Source of the DNA: Empedobacter sp036647415
GTDB lineage: Bacteria; Bacteroidota; Bacteroidia; Flavobacteriales; Weeksellaceae
Assembly: GCF_036647415.1 (NCBI RefSeq)
Contig: NZ_JAVXKG010000010.1
Span: 1-64,000, forward strand
Reading direction: 5' to 3'
DNA length: 64,000 nucleotides
This document shows positions 32,953 to 40,220 of the stretch, in pieces. The stretch's first letter is position 1. Every line of letters starts with the position of its first letter. The notes beneath the pieces are model-generated. The model was given only the letters and a program-made list of their open reading frames with translations. It did no database searches and was not told the DNA's origin. The position numbers were made by a program, and so were the translations under genes.

Positions 32953-34637
32953 TGAATATTTCTAAAGTACAGGAAATAATAAAAAATCAAAGCGTTCCTA
33001 GTTCGTATCAACAAGCTAGGGACGTTTACTATGCAATAACATTGCACACAAAAGGAGCTCGTCCAGCGTTCAAAGATTTATCAAACAGAAGTAACAACGG
33101 AAAAATATATCCTCCAGGTTACATTGATGATAATTATCAAAACTTATTTGAAAAATTTCTACTTTCAAGACATCCGCGAGAGGAAGAAGTTACGAGAGAT
33201 TGGCGTTACAGCCAATATAAACCACTTACAAAATCAGCATTTCAACGATTAATTAATGTAGTGCGAGGATTGATTTATCAGGACACGAAACATACATTGA
33301 AAATTGATGATAAAGAAAATTCAGATTATTTAGAGGGAAACAACTTCCTAGAAAAGAATAATTTTCTATCATTATTCAAAAACATTTTTCTTCAAACATT
33401 GTTTGAGGACCCGAACGGATATTTAGTGGTAATTCCGTCAAAACATAAAAATGAACTTCAAAACAATACTAATCCTTTAGAAGTTTCATTTAATTATGTT
33501 TCAATTACGAAAATTCTACATCAAGATGATAAAGATTTAATCTTTAAATCTAACGATGACAAACATATTTTTTGGATTAATGAAAAGGATATAATTCGTT
33601 TTCGTAAAAATGAAAAATCAGAATGGACAAAAGAAGATGGTTACTTTCATCACGATTTCGGATATATTCCCGCAATAAGATTAGGTGGAATATTTGCAAA
33701 CAATGGTTTTTATAAATCATTTGTAGACGATGCAATCCCTATCGCTGACGAATTTATTTCTTCTTATTCTTCTGAGCAGTTAATTGATAAAGAAGCTTCA
33801 CATCCTTACATACAACAGGCAACGGTAGAGTGTCCAACGTGTAACGGAATTGGATCTACACAGGCAGATGTTGAAATATGCGATTTATATCCAAATGGTG
33901 TTAAACAAGTTGAATGTAAAACTTGTCATGGTAAAAAGCAAATTTCCATTAATCCAGCTGAACGCTATGAAGTTCCTGTTGAAGAAATGGACAAGCAAAT
34001 GGTTAAAATTATTAATCCTGATGTTGGCATTAATCAATATCATCGTAATAAAAACAAGGATATTTTTAATAGCATTCTTGATGCGTTGAATTTATTAAAA
34101 GTTGATGAAGCGCAGAGCGGGCTTGCAAAAACAATTGATCGCGATAATCTATATCAATTCACTTCAAGTGTATCGGATAGATTATTTGAGTTAAAAGACT
34201 TTTGTTTAAAATGTTTCATTAGTTACAGAAGTCCTGATTCTAAAAAGGTTAAAGGAGGTTACACACTTCAAAAGCCTTACAAATTCGAAACGCAAAATGC
34301 ACAAGAATTGTTGGACGAATTATCTACTGCTCAATCCAATGGTACTCCTATTCATGTAAGAAAATATTTGATTAACGAATTTGTAAATAAACGATATAAA
34401 GGAAATGATGTTGATTTAAAAATAAATCAAATCTATGCCAATCTTGATAAGACTTTTGGATTAACGCTTGATGAAATTAAACTTTCAAAAGAATTAGGAT
34501 TGATTACAGATGATAACATTACTGAATCTATTCGAATTAAAAACAAAATTAATTCTATTATAATCGACAAGTCAAAGGATTACATTCGAACAAAATCAGT
34601 TGAAGAGTTAATAAAAGAAATTAATATTATTGATTAA
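32946..34637 (+). CDS. Portal-like protein with DnaJ-type zinc finger insertion
   Basis: A 563-residue protein in portal position. The ATG 32946 overlaps the previous gene; ATG 32952 is an alternative. N-terminal half: EEEVTRDWRYSQYKPLTKSA, LINVVRGLIYQDTKH, and FEDPNGYLVVIPSK, followed by the long central helix region (NIFNSILDALNLL-type, DEAQSGLAKTIDRDNLYQFT) typical of portals. Between about 290 and 335 two DnaJ-like CxxCxG units (CPTCNGIG and CKTCHGKK) form a zinc finger, unusual for portals. The scaffold and capsid genes follow. Role: DNA entry ring at one capsid vertex. Confidence 0.65.
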   Translation: MVMNISKVQEIIKNQSVPSSYQQARDVYYAITLHTKGARPAFKDLSNRSNNGKIYPPGYIDDNYQNLFEKFLLSRHPREEEVTRDWRYSQYKPLTKSAFQRLINVVRGLIYQDTKHTLKIDDKENSDYLEGNNFLEKNNFLSLFKNIFLQTLFEDPNGYLVVIPSKHKNELQNNTNPLEVSFNYVSITKILHQDDKDLIFKSNDDKHIFWINEKDIIRFRKNEKSEWTKEDGYFHHDFGYIPAIRLGGIFANNGFYKSFVDDAIPIADEFISSYSSEQLIDKEASHPYIQQATVECPTCNGIGSTQADVEICDLYPNGVKQVECKTCHGKKQISINPAERYEVPVEEMDKQMVKIINPDVGINQYHRNKNKDIFNSILDALNLLKVDEAQSGLAKTIDRDNLYQFTSSVSDRLFELKDFCLKCFISYRSPDSKKVKGGYTLQKPYKFETQNAQELLDELSTAQSNGTPIHVRKYLINEFVNKRYKGNDVDLKINQIYANLDKTFGLTLDEIKLSKELGLITDDNITESIRIKNKINSIIIDKSKDYIRTKSVEELIKEINIID

Positions 34638-34652
34638 TATATTTATAATATT

Positions 34653-34660
34653 TATATTTG
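34653..34660 (+). promoter_or_regulatory. Promoter -7 element before the head operon
   Basis: TATATTTG ends 17 bases before ATG 34677. The upstream ATTAATATATTTATAATATTT is palindrome-like. Spacing leaves a very short leader. Confidence 0.6.
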
Positions 34661-34676
34661 TATAAATAATATCCCT

Positions 34677-34988
34677 ATGGCTAAGAAAAAAGATAATCAA
34701 ACGGAAGTTGCAACGGAAAATAACGATGCGACTGTTGAGAATTTAGAAACTCAAAATACTGAAACTACAAACGAAGTTTTAGAGCCAGTTGTTTTAGAAA
34801 ATAACCAAACGGAAGTTACAACGGAAAATAACGATGCGACTGTTGAGCCTTTGAAAGCTGAGATTATTGAGCCAAAAACTGAACCATTGCGTCAAAATGC
34901 AGTTGATGGTACGGTTGAGGTAAAAGGATTGAATTACAATATTTCTGTAAGCGAAAAAACAGCAAGAATAATTTCAAATTTCAAATAG
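34677..34988 (+). CDS. Repeat-containing acidic protein
   Basis: A 103-residue protein. Its DNA contains a 42-base direct repeat with one mismatch (34698-34739 and 34806-34847), encoding TEVATENNDATVE twice. The composition (Glu, Thr, Asn) suggests an intrinsically disordered region; the end, VKGLNYNISVSEKTARII, is more ordered. It lies between portal and scaffold; a head decoration or scaffold accessory role is possible. No family recognised. Confidence 0.55.
   Translation: MAKKKDNQTEVATENNDATVENLETQNTETTNEVLEPVVLENNQTEVTTENNDATVEPLKAEIIEPKTEPLRQNAVDGTVEVKGLNYNISVSEKTARIISNFK
34698..34847 (+). repeat. Two 42-base direct repeats inside a head-region gene
   Basis: Copies at 34698-34739 and 34806-34847 differ at one base. 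They are in the same reading frame and encode the same 13-residue block. This is a recent duplication within the gene. Confidence 0.85.
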
Positions 34989-34990
34989 TC

Positions 34991-35197
34991 ATGGGAAAAA
35001 GAAAACAAGAAGAAGAAGTTTTAAAACCTGAGATTATTGAAACTAAGCAAAGTGATATTCCTTTAGGTTTTGGCGAGTGTTTAATTGAAATTCTTGATGG
35101 AACTGATAAAGGAACACAATTCAAGACTTCAATAGTCGCGGCTGAAAAATATTATAACGATGAATCAAAATTCAAAGTTTTAAAAAAAAATCAATAA
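34991..35197 (+). CDS. Unknown small protein before scaffold
   Basis: A 68-residue protein, two bases after the previous gene. A charged N-terminal stretch is followed by FGECLIEILDGTDKGTQFKT, probably a small beta fold. No recognised family. Operon position between portal and scaffold supports a head function. Confidence 0.55.
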   Translation: MGKRKQEEEVLKPEIIETKQSDIPLGFGECLIEILDGTDKGTQFKTSIVAAEKYYNDESKFKVLKKNQ

Positions 35198-35209
35198 CAA
35201 CAACATTAT

Positions 35210-36040
35210 ATGAAACTAACAAAGGAACAAATTCAGGCAGTATTTTCAGGACTGGGAATTGCACAAGCTGTGGAGATAGTTAATTCAATTGAAGAAGCTG
35301 ATTCGACTTTTAATGCAGATGAAACATTAAATAGTTTTATTGCGACCAAAGAACCGATTTATTTAACAAAATTCAATGAATCTGTACTTCCTAATAAAAT
35401 CAAAGAAGTTGCGGGAGAATTTGGAGGAAAGCTGAACGGATATATTCGTAAAGCTTCTAATAATCAAATCCCTTTAGTTGATTTACAAGATTTATCCGAT
35501 GCAGATAAAATTTCAAAATTAGTTGAAATTCTTGACGCCAATAAAGGTAAAGATTCGGAAGAATTAAGAGGTCAATTGATAAAAGCGATTGAAGAGCATA
35601 CAGTCGAAATTGATAAATTAAAAACAGATCATCAGACTGCTTTGAGTTTATCAGATAATAAATTAGTTGATTATCGTATTTCTGATTATTTGACAACAAA
35701 AATACTTCCTACTATTCCTTTAGTTGATGGAGATGTTTCGATTAGAACTAATTTATTGAAATCTGCAATGTCAGAAAAATATCATTTAATGATGAATGAA
35801 AAAAATGAATTAGAATTTAGAGATAAAGAAAATATTGAAAAACCAATAATTGTTGATAACAATAAGTTCTTAAATCCATCTGATTTTGCAACTGAATATC
35901 TAACAGGTTTAGGTATTGTAAAAAAAGATAATCGTCACGATGAAACGGAAACGGACAAAGGCGGTAATCAACAAAACCAATCATCTTTCAGTAATACTGG
36001 AATTGATAAAACTACAAACGATGCCTTAGCTAATTTATAA
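35210..36040 (+). CDS. Scaffolding-like protein
   Basis: A 276-residue protein with a coiled-coil centre (KLVEILDANKGKDSEELRGQ, IKAIEEHTVEIDKLKTDHQT) and a low-complexity polar tail (DETETDKGGNQQNQSSFSNT). This is the layout of siphovirus scaffolds, and it lies directly before the capsid gene. No protease motif (Ser/His/Asp of S14 or S49 type) is seen, so capsid maturation may be done without a phage protease or by an unrecognised one. Confidence 0.6.
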   Translation: MKLTKEQIQAVFSGLGIAQAVEIVNSIEEADSTFNADETLNSFIATKEPIYLTKFNESVLPNKIKEVAGEFGGKLNGYIRKASNNQIPLVDLQDLSDADKISKLVEILDANKGKDSEELRGQLIKAIEEHTVEIDKLKTDHQTALSLSDNKLVDYRISDYLTTKILPTIPLVDGDVSIRTNLLKSAMSEKYHLMMNEKNELEFRDKENIEKPIIVDNNKFLNPSDFATEYLTGLGIVKKDNRHDETETDKGGNQQNQSSFSNTGIDKTTNDALANL

Positions 36041-36145
36041 TTAGCTAAGGTTCAAAAATATTGTGGACGTTGTATGTAAAGTCCTAAAACCATACTGGTA
36101 GGTTTTCGAAGTGCCTAAAAACTTCACAAAACATTTTAAGTATTT
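36024..36145 (+). promoter_or_regulatory. Hairpin-rich leader before the capsid gene
   Basis: A perfect 11-pair hairpin (CCTTAGCTAAT 36024-36034 / ATTAGCTAAGG 36040-36050) overlaps the scaffold stop codon and lacks a T run, so it is not a typical terminator. It is followed by further small hairpins: AAAACC/GGTTTT (about 36085-36106) and GAAGT/ACTTC (about 36109-36127). The series of structures immediately before the capsid gene may stabilise or process the capsid mRNA, raising capsid output (inference). Confidence 0.5.
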
Positions 36146-36159
36146 AAAAATCTATCATA

Positions 36160-37491
36160 ATGAAAAAATTTCATATCAACGTACAACGTTGGATACGCAA
36201 TTGGTCTTTGACTAGTGCAATTCGACATGAATTTTCAGAAGCAGTTATTGCTGCATCACGTATGAATACGACTATTCAACAAAGTGATTATAAAAATGAA
36301 AATGGTGCACGAAAATTTACTGCAAAATATTTTCCTCCTATTTGTGAATTAGAATTTGATTGTTCTAAAACTATTTGCGATACTGGTACTACATTAAAAC
36401 CAAGTACAAAAGATTATTACATCAAACAATGTTCAAAATCACCTGTATTTGCAATTTCTGCAAAAGAATTACACGATTTAGATGGAATAACGCCAAATAG
36501 CTACTTTATGGAAATGTTTTCGAATGCTTTAGCAGCTGCTCGAAAATCATTCAACATTCAGTTAATTGCGTACTTTATTAAAAATATGGGACGTTTTCCT
36601 GATGGTTCACAAAGTAAAGTTGTATCATTATTTGATGTAGAAAAGAAAGTAATTGACCCTTTCGGAAATGTTGTAATCGCAAATACATTTTCAAACGCAG
36701 AATTAAATCAACCAATCGTTATTGGTGGTTCTCAGGTTCAATTTGTTCGTTCATTACTTCCTATTTCAGGACAAAATCAAGATGGTATAAATACCGCTGG
36801 GTTGCCTTACAATAACTATTTCTATGACAATGCAGTAAATGAAGCATTTGGAGGTGGAGAACATTTAATTGCATTCGACCCGCAAGTTTTAAAATTTGTA
36901 TCCTATACTGAAAATACAGATAGATGGTCAACTGATTTAAAAGGTTTGTCTGTTACTGATATTGAGGGATTATTCAGTCAAGGTAATGGTAAAAATATTT
37001 ATTTTGGTTCAATCATAGATCCAGTTACTGGTTTAATGTGGGATTTAGATGTAGTACACGAACCTTGTGCAGATGGTAATAAATTTGGTGAATGGCGTTT
37101 TCAATTTGGGTTATTTTGGGATGTTTTCTTTATGCCTGATCGTGTTTGTAACGACGCTTCTGTAAATGGAGTATTCCATTTCAATAGTTGCCAAGTTGCG
37201 CCTACTGTTTGTCCTGATGTAACACCAGTTACACCAATTCAAAAATCTGTATTTGAGTGGACACCTCCAGCAGATTGTTATCCAAAATTTGTAGACACAA
37301 TTAAATTAGGTTCTACAGATTTCGGAGTTGAAGCAAACATTAATGATATTAATGATTTAGCAGCTGCTTTAAATTCAGCTGGAACTTATCAATTTGCGGT
37401 TAGTGGTACTAAAATCACTTATCAAGGATATTCGCCAATTACTGGTAATATCAATGATATAATTCAAATTGCATTCACAAAACAAGTGTAA
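36160..37491 (+). CDS. Major capsid protein (probable)
   Basis: A 443-residue protein following scaffold and leader. Elements: RWIRNWSLTSAIRHEFSEAV, ARKFTAKYFPPICELEFDCS, a helix (NSYFMEMFSNALAAARKSFN) like the long spine helix of HK97-type capsids, then GGEHLIAFDPQVLKFVS. A C-terminal domain after about 355 (ADCYPKFVDTIKLGSTDFGV) looks like an added beta domain, perhaps an Ig-like surface projection. The call rests on position, size and the strong terminator afterwards. Nine or more Cys residues are unusual for a capsid protein. Confidence 0.7.
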   Translation: MKKFHINVQRWIRNWSLTSAIRHEFSEAVIAASRMNTTIQQSDYKNENGARKFTAKYFPPICELEFDCSKTICDTGTTLKPSTKDYYIKQCSKSPVFAISAKELHDLDGITPNSYFMEMFSNALAAARKSFNIQLIAYFIKNMGRFPDGSQSKVVSLFDVEKKVIDPFGNVVIANTFSNAELNQPIVIGGSQVQFVRSLLPISGQNQDGINTAGLPYNNYFYDNAVNEAFGGGEHLIAFDPQVLKFVSYTENTDRWSTDLKGLSVTDIEGLFSQGNGKNIYFGSIIDPVTGLMWDLDVVHEPCADGNKFGEWRFQFGLFWDVFFMPDRVCNDASVNGVFHFNSCQVAPTVCPDVTPVTPIQKSVFEWTPPADCYPKFVDTIKLGSTDFGVEANINDINDLAAALNSAGTYQFAVSGTKITYQGYSPITGNINDIIQIAFTKQV

Positions 37492-37513
37492 AAAATATAA
37501 TAGTGTTGATTGT

Positions 37514-37556
37514 ACCCGCCTTGATCTTAGTTACTATGAGTACGGGCGGGTTTTTT
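37514..37556 (+). terminator. Terminator after the capsid gene
   Basis: ACCCGCC (37514-37520) pairs with GGCGGGT (37545-37551) over a 24-base loop and is followed by TTTTTT. It is by far the most GC-rich hairpin in the prophage. Confidence 0.8.
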
Positions 37557-37567
37557 AATAAAAAGTT

Positions 37568-38533
37568 ATGACTAATTGCTTATCAAATATAGTTTCAGTT
37601 TCTAATCCTTGTAATAATGAAAAAATTATTAGTTCAAGTGGTTATGATATTCTTGATGCGCCTGAAATTAATCTTTCCAATGTTGCTCAAATTGCAAATT
37701 CAGACACTCCAAATGGTTATGAATTTTTGAAAAAGCAATTATCAAATGCGACAAGGGATATTGTTAATGATTTCATTGCGCTATTGAATACTAATAATTT
37801 GATAACTAAAATTTTCAGCACTTCAATTGTTACTGGAGAATTCAATAATTCGTACACAAATACAGCGAATAATAAACAAGGAATCTCTATCAACAGAAAT
37901 TTAAAAAATCATCGACCAAATTCAATCAAAAAACTTGTTGTACAAGATGTTTTGATTTATCCTATTTCAGATCATACAAATACAAATTTGTTTATTCAAG
38001 ATGGTTCAGAAATAAAACAAATTCCTATCCAATTAATCGGAGGAAAAATAAATAAGTTTTCAATCAATCACAGAATTGAAAATTCAAAAGTAAATATCTA
38101 TTTAGATAACATTCCTACTTACGCATCAAATCTAACGTGTTTAGTTGGTTGTGGCGGTACTATTCCTAACGAATGCGGATATGTGAAAGGATATAACAAT
38201 GGTAATGAAGTTCAACGCGAGGGATTCGGAATTAACGCTGTATTTACGTGTGAATGTGATTATGAAAGTTTGCTTTGTCGATACTCTAAATCGTATGTTG
38301 GAAAAATTATTTTTCTTAAAACACGTGCAAATATTTTGAAAGAACGCATCCATAATGATAGAATCAATTCATTCATTATTTACGGACGTGATGAAGCAGA
38401 AAAACTATCTATTGAACTGGAGAATGAATACCGCGAAACTTGGAATGCTTTTGTTGAAAGTGTGCCAAATTTATTAATTAACGATACTGATTGTATCGAT
38501 TGTCAAAAAGTGAAAATCGTAGTTAACGTATAA
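37568..38533 (+). CDS. Head-tail or capsid-associated protein, unknown
   Basis: A 321-residue protein after the capsid terminator. It contains several Cys residues (LTCLVGCGGTIPNECGYVKG, FTCECDYESLLCRYSK) and a helical end (RDEAEKLSIELENEYRETWN). The position between capsid and gp10-like gene is that of head-completion or connector proteins, but the fold is not recognised. It ends by overlapping the next ATG by one base. Confidence 0.55.
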   Translation: MTNCLSNIVSVSNPCNNEKIISSSGYDILDAPEINLSNVAQIANSDTPNGYEFLKKQLSNATRDIVNDFIALLNTNNLITKIFSTSIVTGEFNNSYTNTANNKQGISINRNLKNHRPNSIKKLVVQDVLIYPISDHTNTNLFIQDGSEIKQIPIQLIGGKINKFSINHRIENSKVNIYLDNIPTYASNLTCLVGCGGTIPNECGYVKGYNNGNEVQREGFGINAVFTCECDYESLLCRYSKSYVGKIIFLKTRANILKERIHNDRINSFIIYGRDEAEKLSIELENEYRETWNAFVESVPNLLINDTDCIDCQKVKIVVNV

Positions 38534-39072
38534 TGGAAATTCAGGATTACATAAAAAAAATTCAATACTTAAAAGAAAGTTTACCAAAACGTTTGAATGA
38601 AACTGTATATCCTGAAATAGCCGAATCAATAACTAATGAATATAAAAATAGAATTTTCACTAAAGGTTTAGATTCTGACGAATCAAAAATAGGTGAATAT
38701 TCAGAAAAACCAATGAACGCTACAAAGGAGCAATTTGTAAAAAAGGCTGCTTTTACTTCAACAAGCAAAAGCGGAAAAACAATGAAGTTAAAAAGTGGTT
38801 ATAAAGAATTAAAACAAGTTCAAGGTTTGAAAAATGAATCTGTGAATTTGGTTTATTCAGGAGATTTACGAAAATCAATTCAATCAAATGTTGACGCAAA
38901 TGGTTTTGTAATTGGTTTTACTGATAAAGAAAATGCCGATAAGGCTCAAAAATTAGAAGATAAATACGGAAAAGCAATTTTTAAATTATCAGATAATGAA
39001 GTTTTAAAAATGAAACAACGTGTTGTTACTGCTTTGAAGAAAATACATAAATCCATTTTTTATGCTGATTAA
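38533..39072 (+). CDS. HK97 gp10-like or virion morphogenesis protein
   Basis: A 179-residue protein. It has the plan of the gp10/phage-virion-morphogenesis group: an N-terminal helix (IKKIQYLKESLPKRLNETVY), GDLRKSIQSNVDANGFVIGF (the [ST]G.L..s....... motif with Gly-Phe strand) and a helical end. These proteins join head and tail. The overlap with the next gene (11 bases) suggests coupling. Confidence 0.65.
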   Translation: MEIQDYIKKIQYLKESLPKRLNETVYPEIAESITNEYKNRIFTKGLDSDESKIGEYSEKPMNATKEQFVKKAAFTSTSKSGKTMKLKSGYKELKQVQGLKNESVNLVYSGDLRKSIQSNVDANGFVIGFTDKENADKAQKLEDKYGKAIFKLSDNEVLKMKQRVVTALKKIHKSIFYAD

Positions 39073-39598
39073 TCAATCTGAAATAAAAGACAATATTTTA
39101 AATAAATTGAAATTCTTTGATAATGGATTTTCAGATTTATTCTTGGATTATACTGCCGAAAGAATTGTTTCGTACGAAAATGATACTTCGATTGCTTATG
39201 GTGTTGATGATCGATTCGGGAATTACTTCTATTTACGAAATGATGGAAATATTCAGATTTCAAAAACAAATGAAATTGTGGCCCATCTTTCCAATTTAGA
39301 ACTTAAAAATCCAGTTGTTTTAGTAGCTGTAGTTTCAGATGCTAATCCAAATGAATTATTGAAATGTTTATTAAATGCGCTTGGAACTTTCAACGAAATT
39401 GAAATAAACAGAGCATTTATTACAAATGAGAAAGTAATTACTTCGGAATATTCATTCCTTAAATCAGATGCACAAAAAAATATTTTAGCACGATTAGGAA
39501 ATAAAACATTGATAAAAATAGGTTTTACAATGTTTGAAAATTTTCAGCCAAATGACCGTGATTGTTTTGATTGTAACCCGTGCAAAGATTGCTTATGA
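39062..39598 (+). CDS. Tail terminator/completion-like protein
   Basis: A 178-residue protein in the position of tail-terminator proteins. Elements: IVAHLSNLELKNPVVLVAVV and KTLIKIGFTMFENF, an alpha/beta pattern. It ends in a Cys-rich tail (CFDCNPCKDCL, four Cys in eleven residues), which may bind metal. Function is by position only. Confidence 0.5.
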   Translation: MLINQSEIKDNILNKLKFFDNGFSDLFLDYTAERIVSYENDTSIAYGVDDRFGNYFYLRNDGNIQISKTNEIVAHLSNLELKNPVVLVAVVSDANPNELLKCLLNALGTFNEIEINRAFITNEKVITSEYSFLKSDAQKNILARLGNKTLIKIGFTMFENFQPNDRDCFDCNPCKDCL

Positions 39599-39867
39599 AA
39601 TGTATAAAAAATGCAATAAAACTAGGTTGCTTTAGTGCATGCGAACCAATTCCAATTGGTATAAAAGCAGATATTCCTGGAGAGTGGCGAATTGAAATAA
39701 ATTTTATGAACATCGTAAAAGTTGTGAAGAAAAATTATGAAGCTAACGAGGAATTAATAATTAACGAAAAACTGAATGAAGATTTTACATACTTAATTCA
39801 AGTATTTAACCCAAATAATGAACTACAAGGATTTTATTCCTTTAAAACTTATAAAACATGCTATTAA
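39595..39867 (+). CDS. Small tail-region protein
   Basis: A 90-residue protein. ATG 39595 overlaps the previous TGA (ATGA), so it is preferred over the GTG at 39580. It begins MKCIKNAIKLGCFSACEPIP and continues with strands (GEWRIEINFMNIVKVVKKNY, FTYLIQVFNPNNELQGFYSF), a compact beta-sandwich-like pattern. No family recognised. Confidence 0.55.
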   Translation: MKCIKNAIKLGCFSACEPIPIGIKADIPGEWRIEINFMNIVKVVKKNYEANEELIINEKLNEDFTYLIQVFNPNNELQGFYSFKTYKTCY

Positions 39868-40220
39868 CAATATTAATTATATTCTATTTACTTGGCGTAG
39901 CTTCATTTAGCTTCATCTTTTATATGTCAATTCAAGAGGGGCAATGGTTGGATTTATTATTCGACTGGCAAAAAACTCTTAGAAAATGGGATATTTCAGG
40001 AACTAAAAAAGGTCTTTTTTTAAGCAAAATATTAGGTTATTGTGAACTGTGTTTTTCTCATTTTGTTTCTTTTGTTGCGTTTTGGTTTTTATTGGTTTGT
40101 GTAGATTTATTGTTTGATCTACACATTCCAATATTTATCTATTTCATTTGGTATTTAGTACAAGTTTCATTGCAAACAACACTTAATTTATTTTTTATCA
40201 CAAAATTATTTAACAAATGA
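39858..40220 (+). CDS. Membrane protein in the virion gene cluster
   Basis: A 120-residue protein with about three membrane spans: a first (LLTILIIFYLLGVASFSFIF), a second (FVSFVAFWFLLVCVDLLF) and a third (IFIYFIWYLVQVSLQTTLNL). It lies between tail-completion and fibre genes and overlaps both neighbours. Its place is odd for a virion part; superinfection exclusion or a lysis-related role is possible. It is not a recognised holin. Confidence 0.6.
   Translation: MLLTILIIFYLLGVASFSFIFYMSIQEGQWLDLLFDWQKTLRKWDISGTKKGLFLSKILGYCELCFSHFVSFVAFWFLLVCVDLLFDLHIPIFIYFIWYLVQVSLQTTLNLFFITKLFNK

Noticed and set aside
34698..34847. Mobile repeat or phase-variation tract
   Set aside because: Only two copies, in frame, inside one gene; simple internal duplication explains it.
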